A stretch of DNA of 64,000 nucleotides from Chelydra serpentina (GCA_037349315.1 JBAIAC010000059.1:15842501-15906500), one strand, 5' to 3'; counted from the first letter of the stretch, positions 49,621 through 61,203 are shown. Notes: generated from the sequence alone by a model not told the origin. Numbers and translations: made by a program.

Positions 49621-50928
49621 CTTTCATTTTGTTAGGCTAAATAAGCCAAGCTCCTTAAGTCTATTCCTGTAAGACTGGTTCTCCATTCCTTTGATCATCC
49701 TAATAGCCTTTCTCCGCACCTGTTCTAGTTTGAATTCATCTTTCTTAAACATATGAGACCAGAACTGCACACAGTATTCCAGAAGAGGTCTCGCCAGTGC
49801 CTTGTATTGTGGTAATAACACTGCCCTATCTCTACTGGCAATACCTCACTTGATGCATCCTAGGATTGCATAAGCCTTTTTCACAGCTGCATCACACTGG
49901 TGGCTCACAGTCATCCTGTGACTGACCAATATACCCAACTTTTTCTCCTCCTCTGTCTCGTCCTACTGATAAATCCCCAGCTTATACTAAAAATTCTTGT
50001 GGTTAGTCCCCAAGTGCATGACCATGCACTTTGCACTATTACTCCAGTTTTCAAAGTCATCCAAATCTTCCTGTATGATATTCCAGTCCTCCTCCGTATT
50101 GGGAATACCAGAAGAATCTCAAAAGCTCGTCTCTCTCAATAACAGAAGTTGGTCCAGTAAAAGATATTACCCACCCAGTCTAGCATGATCTATCTTTAAT
50201 AAAACCATGTTATATTTTATCCCAATTACCATTTACCATTTAACTACTCTCTTTTTCAAAATTTCTTCTAAGACTTTGTATGCAATTGAGGTCAAACTAA
50301 TGGGCCTGTAGTTTCCTGGATCATTTTTTTTCTTTCTTAAATTTAGGTACTATATTTGTAGGTGTTCAGTCATATGGTACAATCAAGATTTGATGGATTC
50401 ATTTAAAATCCTTGCTATTGGTCTTGCAATTTCTTGTGCCAGTTCCTTTAATATTATTAGACGGAGATTAATCTGGCTCCCCGATTTGGTCCCATTAAAC
50501 TGTTTGAGTTTGGCTTCCACCTCGGAAGTGGTAATTTCTGCTTCCATATTCTTATTCCCACTAGCCACCCTGCTACTGCCCTGAAGCTCCTCATTACTCT
50601 TATTAAAAACTGAGGCAAAGTAGTCACTAGGTGTTGGGCCATACCTAGATTATCTTTCATCTTCACTCCGTCCTCAGTGTTTAGCAGTCCCATTTCTTCT
50701 TGCCTGTTTTTTTTTTTTTTTTTTTAATTTATATGGCTAAAGACCCTTTTACTACTGATTTTACTTTTCTTTGCAAGGTCTGCTTGGCTTTCTGCAGGTC
50801 TCACTTTTTCTCTATACTTTCTGACCTCCAAGTGGTAGCTTTCCTTGCTGATCCATCCCTTCTTCCATTGCTTGTAGGCTTTCTGCTTTCTCTTCAAGAT
50901 GCTTGTTCAGTTTGGTCTGAAACCCTTC
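49621..50928 (-). mobile_element. CR1 LINE, downstream half (reverse-transcriptase side)
   Basis: On the minus strand, 49624-49821 encodes [20 protein letters not shown] and 50383-50568 encodes SEVEAKLKQFNGTKSGS, an RT-proximal piece. The RT core between them, including the catalytic FADD-type motif, is missing. A T-run lies at about 50707-50725. The copy continues after the solo LTR. Confidence 0.82.
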
Positions 50929-51996
50929 TGTGACGGGTTGGGGCCACAGAGACCTGCTTGGTGCTGCCACCTGGTGTGCCAAGGCTGCTTCTGCCCCTGC
51001 TTCCAGGCCTTTTCCAGCTTGGGACTCCCGAATCCTGTCTGTTTTGAGCCAGATTCCACTGATCTGCTGCAAACACAGACCCAGGTCCGAACCAAGTCCA
51101 CTCACCACTGTAAGGCCCCTGGAAGCGCTCTTGCCTTTGACACCCAGCTGCTCAACTCCAAGGAGGTTCAAACCCTTAATAAATCCGTTTTACCCTGTAT
51201 AAAGCTTATACAGGGTAAACTCATAAACAGTTCGCCTTCTATTTCACAGATAGAAAGTATGCACACCTGTTTGCTCTCCCTTTGCACTAAGTCGTACTCA
51301 AGGAAACTTAATAAGTAAAAAGTGATTTTAATAAGTACAGAAAATAGAATTTAAGTGAGTTCAATTAGTGACAGACAGAACACGGTGAATTACCGAATAA
51401 AATAAAAGAGAACACGCAGTTCTATGTCTAATCACCCTGTGTACAGATAAGCCCCTCACTGGGTCCAGCAATCACTCACCCCCCTAATGTCTTTGTCCTC
51501 TGTTCAGTCTCTTTCAAGTCTCCTTGGGGGGTGGAGGGCTTCTTCCTTTAGCCAGCTGAAGACAAAATGGAGGGGTTTCCTCGGGGTTTAAATAGATTTT
51601 CTCCTCTGGGTGGACACCCCTCCCTCTCCCTGTGTAGCATCCAGTTACCAAAAGGAGTTGGGGTCACATGGACCAGTCACCTGCCCAACTCAGTTCCAGA
51701 CCAGCCACATTCCTGGCAAAGTTCAAATGTGGATTGGTGACTGCAAGTTCTATTGTCTGTTAAGTGCTTCTTGATTGGGCACTTAACCTGCACATTCCTT
51801 TCTCAAGAAATACAACCAATATTCATAACTTCAACTACAACAATGATACATGCATACAAACAGGAGGAATAAATTCAGTAGGTCATAACTTTCACAGAGA
51901 TATGTTACATGGCACATGTAGCATAAAACATATTCTAGTTACATATATACATTTATAAGCATCTCCCCATAAAGTTTTATGGGGAACAGCGTCACA
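50929..51996. mobile_element. Solo LTR, 1068 bp, with 5-bp target duplication
   Basis: Ends tgtgacg and cgtcaca form a perfect 7-bp inverted terminus. The flanking cctteller is a 5-bp duplication, ccttc, at 50924-50928 and 51997-52001. Removing the LTR restores a continuous CR1 sequence. No gag or pol lies inside. A 13-bp-arm hairpin is at 51189-51219, and a TATA-like tttaaata at about 51587. Retroviral-like or Gypsy origin is possible. Confidence 0.85.
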
Positions 51997-52001
51997 CCTT
52001 C

Positions 52002-52845
52002 CCTATGAATTCCTTCCCTTGCTCGGGATGCAGGCCTCGGATAGTTTCTGCAACTTTGACTTAAAATAATTCCAAGCCTCTTCCACATACAGATTTTTGA
52101 GTTCTTCAACCCAGTCCATTCCCTAACTAATTTCCTTAATTGTTGAAAGTTTTCCCTTTTGAAATCAAGGACCTTAGTTGCAGACCTGTTTTTGTTTATT
52201 CTTCCATTTAATTTAAATAGAATTAACTCATGATCACTTGAACCAATGTTGACCTCTACAACCAGTTCTTCTATGAGGTCCTTCATACTTATCAATATTA
52301 AATATAAAATAGCATCACCTCTTATTGGTTTAGTGACTATTTGATGAAGAAATCTATCCGCTATCTCCTCTGGGAATATAAGGTCTCTACCATTATTAGT
52401 AGCACTTGTCCTCCAAGCTATATCTAGTAAATTAAAGTCTCCCAAAACCACACAATTCCCAGTAGCATTTATTTCACTAAAAATATTAGAGACATCTCTA
52501 TCCATATCCAAATTGGATCCTAAGAGTCTGTAGTAGACCCTAAGGACTATCCCAGTGGACCCTATATAACCTTTCTTCCCCAAAGTGATTTTGACCCAAC
52601 CAAATTCCATTTTATCTATTCCATCACTTCTGATTTCTTTACTGTCTACCTAATCATTAAAATACAATGCGACTCCACCACTTTTACTTTATTTCTGTCT
52701 TTCCTGAACAGCACATACCCTTCAATACCTATATTCCAGTCATGACTACTGCTCTACTGTAATATCTGATTTCATTTCCTGCACCGGCAGTTCTAGTTCC
52801 TTATCACAGGATGTCACTTGATTTCTACAAGATCTTATTTGAAAT
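52002..52845 (-). mobile_element. CR1 LINE, endonuclease half
   Basis: The minus-strand frame ending near 52610 carries GNCVVLGDFNLLDIAW and IGSSDHELILFKLNG. These are the conserved GDFN and SDH motifs of the APE-type endonuclease of CR1 ORF2. The upstream part is degraded, with stops. Not functional. Confidence 0.85.
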
Positions 52846-53022
52846 GAGCCATACTTTTTCTTCCAAGAAATGCAATTGATTATAAAATAGTTAGAAATGG
52901 AGTTAACTTTTTAGTATTCAAAATAGACAACTAAAAAACCAGAATATAATAATTTCTTCTACATTTTAATAGCATTAATCTATTGCAAATTTGCACTGAT
53001 GTCAATGCAAATGACAAATTAT
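52846..53022. other. Short AT-rich spacer
   Basis: No feature is seen between the CR1 copy and the foldback insertion. Confidence 0.3.
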
Positions 53023-53035
53023 TTTTATTTAGAAG

Positions 53036-53264
53036 CGACAAAGGGTCCTGTGGCACCTTATAGACTAACAGAGGTATTGAAGCATAAGCTTTCGTGGGTC
53101 AATACCCACTTCTTCGGATGCAAGCAGTACCACTACCAATACCCGAAGAAGTGGGTATTGACCCACGAAAGCTTATGCTTCAATACCTCTGTTAGTCTAT
53201 AAGGTGCCACAGGACCCTTTGTCGCTTCTGCAGATCCAGACTAACACGGCTACCCCTCTGATAC
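53036..53264. mobile_element. Foldback retro-insertion with perfect 87-bp arms
   Basis: A 229-bp insertion flanked by a 13-bp duplication, ttttatttagaag (53023-53035, 53265-53277). Bases 53031-53117 and 53143-53229 are perfect reverse complements, separated by a 25-bp loop. The right half plus the tail ending ccctctgatac resembles the 3' end of a widespread reptile repeat. The left half is an inverted copy of the same sequence. Confidence 0.85.
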
Positions 53265-54329
53265 TTTTATTTAGAAGTGAACACAAATCCATCCTGTACT
53301 TTTTCTGGGAAGATACACGTAAATATAAAAAACATTTTCAAATGTGTTTTGTTAACAAATAAAGATCATCATATTTTATTCAAAATGATCCAATATTTCT
53401 TTTTCTGGAGTTAACCTAGTATTTTCTTCCCTAATAATGGTTATTAATGCATTAAGGCACATCTTCACTGTTGCCATGATTTTGGACACACGCGTGTGTC
53501 TGCTTAACTTTAAGCTTGTGAATAGCTCTACTGAAATCAATGAGATTACGCACATAATTAACATTAAGCATGTGTGAATTTGTTTGCAAGATCGGGTCCT
53601 TCAATCCTTGGTTAGCAGTGAATGGGCTATAGATTTTTCAATGCAACTTTTTTTTTTTTTTTTTTTTTAAGTTAGAGGCAAAATAGTATCTGGATCAAAA
53701 GTGCTGCTTTTTTAGGGGGCGAGAGGGGTCATCTTTTGTTAAAAACAGCCTAATTAATTTCTTTCAGAATCTGCAATTTATTCATTTCTGGGCTGAACTC
53801 AAGTGCATGTAAATTGTCAGCCTGAAGCAGATTTTTATGGCTGAGTACAGTTCCTCCTCTCAAGAGCCGTAGTAGCAATGATATGTGCTAATAATGAACA
53901 TTTTTCACATTGCCTATTTGTTGATGAACACTTTGATGAACATAATGTATGCTCTTCTAACACAGCCAACTCCTGCACACATCAAAACTCCTTTGAAAAG
54001 AATGAAGCAAACCTTTCATTTCCTTCATAATGCACAGATTCAATGCTTAGTACAAATCCTGAGGACAGGCAGTTGCTGCACTTCTGCAATAACTGCTTTT
54101 TAGGCCTTAAAGCCTGCATTTCGTTTACAGCTAGAGCCACACTCTATCTCCCTTATTCAGGGTGAGTGGCACCTTCCCCCAAGAGCTGGATGCTACTCAA
54201 AGTGAGTAAGGATTGAGGGGCCTTACTCTGGCCTTTAATAAATACATAAAATCATTTAGGATAAAAAAAAAATGAAAATGGACTGACTGAGAAGCCTAAG
54301 TCAGGTGCATTTGAAAATTGGATCTTTAA
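53265..54329. other. No gene recognised
   Basis: A long T-run lies at 53648-53669. The remainder appears to be unique sequence. Confidence 0.4.
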
Positions 54330-54644
54330 CTACGCCTACACTACAACCTAGAAGTGTGATTTCCAATTTGCACACACATACTCACACTAGGTCTCATGCA
54401 GCTAGCATATGTATAAAAGTGTAGCTCCAGTAGCATGGGCAGTGGCAGCGGAGATATGGCTTAGCCAAGCACATGTCTGCTGGTTTCAGGCAAGCTCGTA
54501 TTCAGCATAGCTAAGCCGATCTTCTGCTGCCCGTATGACTGCGGCTATGCTACTATTTGTACTCGTGCTATCTCAATGAGAGCTAGAGCCAAGTATATGT
54601 ATGCGAGCTGGGAATCACACTTCTAGCTCACAGTGTAGCCCTAG
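54330..54644. mobile_element. 315-bp MITE with about 30-bp inverted ends
   Basis: The left end, ctacgcctacactac through ctagaagtgtga, pairs with the right end, tcacacttctag through tgtagccctag. The flanks share cttta. Harbinger-like by its ends. Confidence 0.7.
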
Positions 54645-54834
54645 CTTTAGTCCACTTTATAGGACTGCCTACGAGATTTCATTAAATACACACCCCCTTC
54701 CATCAGGGGTTCAATTCTAACCGCCAGCAGAGCCAGACTGTGACCCTTTATTCCACTGCACCAGCTACCGATATCACTGGGCAGCAGCAGAGGAAGGAGA
54801 TGGGTGGTGATAATGATTTAGGGCATAGAAAAGC

Positions 54835-55685
54835 TTTCATGTGAAAAGAGACTGAAAGGATTGGGAGTGTTTACCTTAGATAGGAAGCATGAATGAATCA
54901 TATAAGGAAGGCAGATCAGGAACTGCTATTCACCCTGTTCGGTAATACAGGAACCAGGGGACAGTCATTGAAACCGAGCAAATTCAAAACCCTTAGACGG
55001 ATTTTTTTTTTACAAACAGTGCACTATTAGCCTGTTATGCTCTGAAGCACCCTAGAACAGCAATCCCAAAACACGAGGAAACAGAAGCAAACACGCAAGT
55101 AGGTGGTCAATCAAAACATGTAATAACCATGAACCAATTAATTCAGCAACAGTCTGAACAAAACATAACAGTCCAAATGGCAGGTATGCAGCAGCAGGCC
55201 CTGAGTTACTGCACACACCCAATGCTACATACACATGCACTGGAACACTGAATTCAGGGAGCAGGAACCAGGAAACAAACAGGAACAGGAAGGCAATACA
55301 CATGCAGACCAGTCATCATACTTGTAGAACTCATTGTCACGGGACATCGCTTAGGCCAAGATGCGCAGCAGGATTAAAAAAAGGATCAGACATTTATATG
55401 GATAATGAAAATATCCAGTGTATACAACATTAAAAAAATAAACAAGGGTTTTGGGAGGGATAGAAATCTTCAGGCTTCAGGACATAAGTCAAACTCTAAG
55501 GATTGGAGGTTAGGTGGAAACTTTCCCTGGGGCAGGTTTTACCATAATTGCCTACTACAGTGTTTCTTGCACCTTCCTCTGAAGCAGCAGATGTTAACCA
55601 CTGTTGGGGACAGGATAATGGACTAGATGAACCAGGTGGTCTGATCCAGTCTGACAATTCTATGTTCCCAACAATATACAAAGAT
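54835..55685 (+). mobile_element. CR1 LINE 3' region with internal insertion
   Basis: It begins gaaaagctttcatgtgaaaa, with a CR1-like reading frame. It resumes at about 55316 with gtagaactcattgtcacggg and catttatatggataatgaaa. It ends tggactagatgaaccaggtg and ctgacaattctatgttccc. Bases about 55028-55315 do not fit CR1 and are probably an insertion of unknown type. Confidence 0.75.
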
Positions 55686-55879
55686 TTAAAGGTTAGGATG
55701 ATACAAACGGTGAATAACTAGGAGTAAAAGGATGCAATAGAGAACGGGAACTTCTAGTATAGATACCAGGGGGAAAATATTCCTGACATTGAAATTGATA
55801 GAGCTGTGAAATCTTTCAAGGGGAATGATGGAAACTCCAGCCTTGAGCGAAAGCACTATTTTTTATTAGTAATATTAGT

Positions 55880-56150
55880 ACTACAAGGTGTTCAACCAAG
55901 ATTTGGGCCCCACTGTGCTAGGAACTACATATACACCCATAGTAAGAGATACTCCCTTTCCCAACCATTGTGCAATCAACGTAGACAAGACGGAAAGAGT
56001 GAGAGAAAGGAATTATTATTCCTATTTTACAGATGGGGAATTGAGACAAAGAGCATGACTAACTTGCCTGAGGAAGTCTGTGGCAGAGCTGAGAATAGAA
56101 TCTAGAGTTTCTGAGTCCCCTTTCAGAGCCTTAACTATGCTAGAAGATAT
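55880..56150 (-). repeat. Ancient repeat plus MIR-like SINE
   Basis: The first part contains gggccccactgtgctagg, a widespread amniote repeat phrase. The second part reads attttacagatggggaattg and then cttgcctgaggaagtctgtg, in reverse MIR orientation. Confidence 0.6.
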
Positions 56151-56559
56151 ACTGAAGAGAACAAACTTGCATTGGCAACCTGGTGTTCTCTGTTGTTGGA
56201 AGCTATACACAAAGGTTTCATTCTAAAGCTTTAAGGAAGGTTCCAAAATGACAACAGCAATTACACACCATCCTTTCAGAGACATTTCACCATTTATCAG
56301 GGGCAAGCAGTTATGAACATTTGAACCTTCAGACTGAGCATGAGTCAGACAATGTTGTGCTGACTAACATTTCAACATAATAGCCCCAATTCTACCCTCA
56401 ATTACACCTATGTGATCCCTATAAAGTTACAGAGGACATCACATGTATCAGAGGACATCACTTGGCCCAATAATTAAGGGCCAGATTCTGTCACCCATAG
56501 GTGTGCAGAGTGATTACTTGTTATGTCATCACCAAATCTCTCTTTCCACCTACCTTAGG

Positions 56560-56680
56560 TACTTATGTGGCCTCCACTATCACACTATCTTTAATGCATT
56601 TATTCTCACAATAATCTCTGTGTAGGGAAGCACTATTATTTCATTTTTTTAATGGGGAATTGAGACACTAAGGACGAAAA
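56560..56680 (-). repeat. MIR-like fragment
   Basis: tttattctcacaataatctc, then aatggggaattgagacac, in reverse MIR orientation. Confidence 0.5.
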
Positions 56681-56809
56681 TTTCAAATATAACTTAGGAG
56701 CCTAAATCTCATTGAAAGCAGCTCTGGGTAGGCATTGGGGGAACAGTGTCTATTTACCACCTTTCTAGCCCCCAGATTCGGGGACAAGTTTGAGAGTGAG
56801 CCAATCTCT

Positions 56810-57340
56810 GTGTGGTAGGGTCAGCCTTAGCAACACCCCCTTGTGGACCACCATGGCACTATTCACCTTGCCCCAGTTTCCACCCAGGGAAACTCTCCCA
56901 GGCAGAAGTCTCTCTCTGCACCACCTGGCAAGGTGCTGGTAGACAACAATTCCAAGTATAACATAAACAAAAGGATCTTCTCAGTTCTCCCGGGGCTCAG
57001 TTCTCAGTTCTTTCCTGCTGTTCTCTTACAGTGCACTGACTCTGGGCTATCCCCATCTGGGAGTCTCCAGTCTCCCAGGGCCAAACATAAGAGCAATCCT
57101 CCTTCCTGTAACTCTACAATTCCCTATGGTTCCCTACCAGACCACCCTTTTCCAGGACCTGCCAGAGGACCCAAGCACCTTTCAGCTGTTCCCTCCCGCC
57201 AGCTGAACCCTCACAGCCTTTTGTAGGCATCCCATGACCCCTTCCCAGCTGGGTTTAATAATTAAACAAGGCCATCTAATCTCCAGCCATCACAAGTGAG
57301 GCTGGGTCTAACTCCCTGTAAATGACCAGCCTGTGACACT
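56810..57340. repeat. LTR-like GC-richer block, unclassified
   Basis: A pyrimidine-rich block starting near tgtgtggtagggtcagcc and ending near accagcctgtgaca. The composition resembles reptile LTRs, but I could not find a matching target duplication. Confidence 0.35.
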
Positions 57341-57364
57341 GATGTAAATGAGACCAGTCCAAAG

Positions 57365-57959
57365 TAGGGCTATCAAGCGACTTAAAAAATCGTGCTTAAT
57401 CGTGCAAATGTTGAGTATACCTGGCACGTACATACCTTGCAACACTGGCTACAAAAGTGCAATGTGAATGGCTGTTCTCACTTTCAGGTGACATTGTAAA
57501 TAAGAAGCGGACAGCATTATCTCCCGTAAACAAACTTGTTTGTCTTTGTGATTGGCTGAACAAGAAGTAAGACTGAGTGAACTTGTAGGCTCTAAAGTTT
57601 TACATTGTTTTGGTTTTGAGTGCAGTTACGTAACAAAAAACAAATCTACATTTGTAAGTTGCACTTTCATAATAAAGAGCTTTCATGACAGTACTTGTAT
57701 GAGGTGAACTGAAAAATACTATTTCTTTTGTTTATCATTTTTACAGTGCAAATATTTGTAATAAAAAATAATAATATAAAGTGAGCACTGTACACTTTGT
57801 ATTCTATGTTGTAATTGAAGTCAATATATTTGAAAATGTAGAAAAACATCCAAAAATATTTAATACATTTAAATTGGTATTCTATTGTTTAACAAAGCGA
57901 TTAATCACGATTAATTGTTATTAATCGAGTGAGTTAACTGTGATTAATCAACAGCTCTA
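57365..57959. mobile_element. 595-bp hAT element with perfect 8-bp duplication
   Basis: Left end tagggctatcaagcgac; right end tgattaatcaacagctcta. The duplication gtccaaag is perfect (57357-57364, 57960-57967). AT-rich, with cgattaatcacgattaatt sub-terminal repeats and no transposase. Confidence 0.88.
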
Positions 57960-57967
57960 GTCCAAAG

Positions 57968-59539
57968 GCTTCTCTACTTTATGTCCATTCGTGGCCCCAA
58001 GGAGCTGTTCTGGTAGCCAGAGCACAGAGGCTCTCTGGATAACACCCTACAAACCAGGGGCCAGATGGAAAGACTCCCTTTCCACAAAGGGATTTCCCAG
58101 GTAACCAGTTAAAAATGGCTTTCCAGCTGGCAGAAAGCAAATGGAGTAGAAGCCCCAATTTGGCCCCAACGGTAAAATCCTGAGATCTTTTACTCAGCCC
58201 TTAGGCAAACATCACTTGAAACCCAATGGGAGTTTTCCTGTTTAAAACTGAGTAAAGCATGTCAACATTTCACCCAATACTAATTAAGAGCAATATCAGT
58301 TAACACAGTCTTGCAAAGATTTAATTTTGTTCTGTCATTTTCAAATGGCATTTATCTCATTTACAGCACAGATGCAAATTACACAGCAAGTGTAAAATAT
58401 TCTGTTTCTAATTTGCTTAGCTGGGAGACTGCAAGAACCAAAGACAATAATGCTCCCCAAACTGTTGCTCTGCGCTTTCAAACAGGGAAGAGTCCTGACC
58501 TGGGGGGTGGGGGTGACGGGACACCCCACTAAAAGCTCTAGCCACACACACAAAGCAGACTGACTTCTATTCATTACACTTCCCACTGGTTGAGACACAA
58601 GGGTGAAATTAAATTGACACAGAGCAGGGCACAGCATTTTAGTTTACAAGCAAGATCTGCTTGTATTTTTTCTTTTGAGGTACTGAAGAACATTAGTGTC
58701 ACCATTCTAGACTTAACGTGCAGACAGTGGGATGTATTTTTGCCCTCTGACACGCCCATACAACTCCACTCACTTCAGTGAGGTTATACAGGCATAAATA
58801 AGGGCCGTATATGTTCCCCTGCGCATATGACAGAGGAGTTTGGAAAATAGGGCGCATTTTTTGTGAAAAACATTCAAAATGTTCATTTTTTATTTTGGTC
58901 GAAGCTTTGTCCTGTGTTTGTAGAAATTTTCCTACCGGCGCTGTACAGAACAGAGTTGGAACTGATCCTTTTTACTTGTCAGTGAAATATAATTCTATAA
59001 ATTACACTACATTGAGAGAATATTAAGGCTCCTAGCCTAGATATGCAGCCATGGGGGCACCCCCCTGCACTCATAAGACGAGGATCAGGCCCATAATATT
59101 CTTCCTTTTGATGAGCCAGTTCAATGAGAAATTAAAGAAATGGAGTAACATTTTACAAAGAGCTGAATGAGATTCTCACCAGCATGGAATAACCCCCACA
59201 GGCGTAATAGAATTAAGTTATCCAGAATATTTTTACAGGGCAATAAATCACAGCAGGACAGCGGAATGACCCAAGAGGATTAAAACAAAATACAACAGCA
59301 CTCAGCAAGGTCTCTTCTGCAAGGATCCGTGTTAAATGACAAGACAATAAAATAAGCCAACACATCCAGAAAGGAAGCAGAACCCTCTGCTCCCCACTCA
59401 AGGTACATCCCATCTCCATAGGGCCTGGGTGTGGCACTCCACTTCCAAAACTCAGTCTCATCCCTCTCTCTATCAGAAGTAGAGTTAAGAATTAACCCTT
59501 TGTTCACTGGGAACAACTTGGGAAGAGAACTTGACAAAG
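57968..59539. other. No gene recognised
   Basis: Apparently ordinary sequence. No frame has a family resemblance. Confidence 0.35.
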
Positions 59540-59759
59540 CAGGGGTTCTCAAATTGGGGGTTGGGACCCCACAGGGTGTCTCGAGGTTATTACATGGGGG
59601 GTCACGAGTTGTCAGCCTCCACCCCAAACCCTGCTTTGCCTCCAGCATTTATAATGGTGTGAAATATATAAACAAGTGTTTTTAATTTATAAGGCGGGGT
59701 TGCACTCAGAGGCTTGCTGTATGAAAGAGGTCACCAGTTCAAAAGTTTGAGAACCACTG
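59540..59759. mobile_element. 220-bp hAT MITE with 8-bp duplication
   Basis: Ends are caggggttctcaaattg and aaaagtttgagaaccactg. Flanks tgacaaag (59532-59539) and cgacaaag (59760-59767) match at 7 of 8 bases. A truncated, inverted relative lies at 42457-42602. Confidence 0.88.
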
Positions 59760-59872
59760 CGACAAAGGTTATTCTTCAAAGCCAGATGCTGCCATTGGAT
59801 GTGCTCACATAGCTCCCTCATGCCTTGCACAGGACTTATGCTTGCAGCTCTAGAGAGCAGAATTTGGCACTT

Positions 59873-60336
59873 TAAAGCTTTGTCTTCATTGCCAAAAAAA
59901 GGTAGGTTTTTACCAAGGCACAACTAATGCGTGTTAGCCTCCTACTGTAACATCCTAGTAGCAACAAGGCACGTAGTCTTAGCACAAGGTAAACTAGACA
60001 AGGTCAACCACAGATTGGGGGAGCCAGGGGGAGCATAGTGTTGACCCCATTCAGCTACCTCATGGTTAAAAATATGGGTGCCCAGTGATTTCCCTACACC
60101 CCCCCTGAATTTCCCCAACACCCCCCCGCCAGTTTTGTGAACTAGTTACATGCAAATGTAGTGACACCCGCCCCCAGTAAATTCGAACACCCCCCCCTAA
60201 TTTCAATTCCTGGGGAGGCCACTGCGGGTGCCTTGTCTACGACAGGATTTCACAGCAGGATTGCTAACACACGTTACTTATACTGCTGTAAAAACACACC
60301 TTTTTTTTGCAGTGAAGTCATAGCTCAAGGTGTGTG
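59873..60336. mobile_element. MITE with long inverted ends, split by a hAT
   Basis: The left part, ctttgtcttcattgcc through gcgtgttagc, pairs imperfectly with the right part, gctaacacacgttac through gcagtgaagtcatagc, over about 65 bp. It is Harbinger-like. A 142-bp hAT is nested in it. Confidence 0.6.
60083..60224. mobile_element. 142-bp C-rich hAT MITE
   Basis: Ends are cagtgatttccctac and cctggggaggccactg. Flanks tgggtgcc (60075-60082) and cgggtgcc (60225-60232) match at 7 of 8 bases. The interior has four runs of seven or more C. Confidence 0.75.
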
Positions 60337-60560
60337 CATGGTTTCCAAACCTTCGTGTCTTGCATGATAGCAATGAGATATTAAATGACCTGTTGGGCTA
60401 TCCCCTTTCCACTCACATACCAATTTAAGCCAAAAGGGTGAACTTGGAATTCAAAATCATTACAGAGAGAGGCTTTCAGTCAGGTTTAGGTCTCTCTTGA
60501 TTCAATTCCTTTTGGGTGCAAAAGAAAAATACATTTCATTAAATTACCAAGACAGTAGGT

Positions 60561-60584
60561 ATTTAAAAAAAAAAAAAAAAAAAA
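60561..60584. repeat. Poly-A run
   Basis: About 24 consecutive A bases with no recognisable retro-insert attached. Confidence 0.8.
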
Positions 60585-61007
60585 GATTTCTTGAGAATAC
60601 AGTTTGTAGGTCATCGAGGAAAAAAATGTCCAGACATTTCCTAGTTTTATTAATCAATGTTCTGAAACATCACTTGTGAATCTGCCTGACTTTTCATATT
60701 GAGCCAGAGCAACTCTGATTCATTTTCAGAGTAATTCATAACTTAGTATTAGTGTTTGTATTTAGAGGGAAAACTGGGGGGTTGGTAAAACCTGGATAAT
60801 GATTGTGTGTTATTTAGTGCAATTAGCACTTCAAAAGAGAGCATGCTTCCCCCCGCACCCCCGTGGGAAAGTGAATATGTTCTGAGCTAATGCTGGGACT
60901 CTGGGTTCAATATTGCTTTTTGTGCAGCCTACAAGCTTGAAAGTATGCTTGGGCTCTATTCACCCAAAGTGTTTCAATTAGGATCCTCTGTCTGGCAAGG
61001 TTACACT

Positions 61008-61203
61008 TAGGGTTTGTCTACAAATGAAAATTAATCCAGAATAAACAAGGGTATAAATTTAAAACAGATGAAGTATTCCTGATCAATTCCCTTGTGGATG
61101 CTCTTATTCCAGTGAATTAAACTAATTCAGAATAAGAGTGTTCACACACTGAATTACTCAGGAATAGGTATTCCAGAATAACTCCCAGTATAGGCAAGCC
61201 CTA
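61008..61203. mobile_element. Harbinger-like MITE
   Basis: Left end ttagggtttgtctacaa, right end gtataggcaagccctaa. Repeated internal phrases include agaataa and attcagaata. The flanking triplets are TTA and TAA. Confidence 0.55.

Noticed and set aside
50706..50726. T-run as a possible polymerase III terminator
   Set aside because: It is inside a CR1 copy with no upstream polymerase III promoter in the proper orientation.
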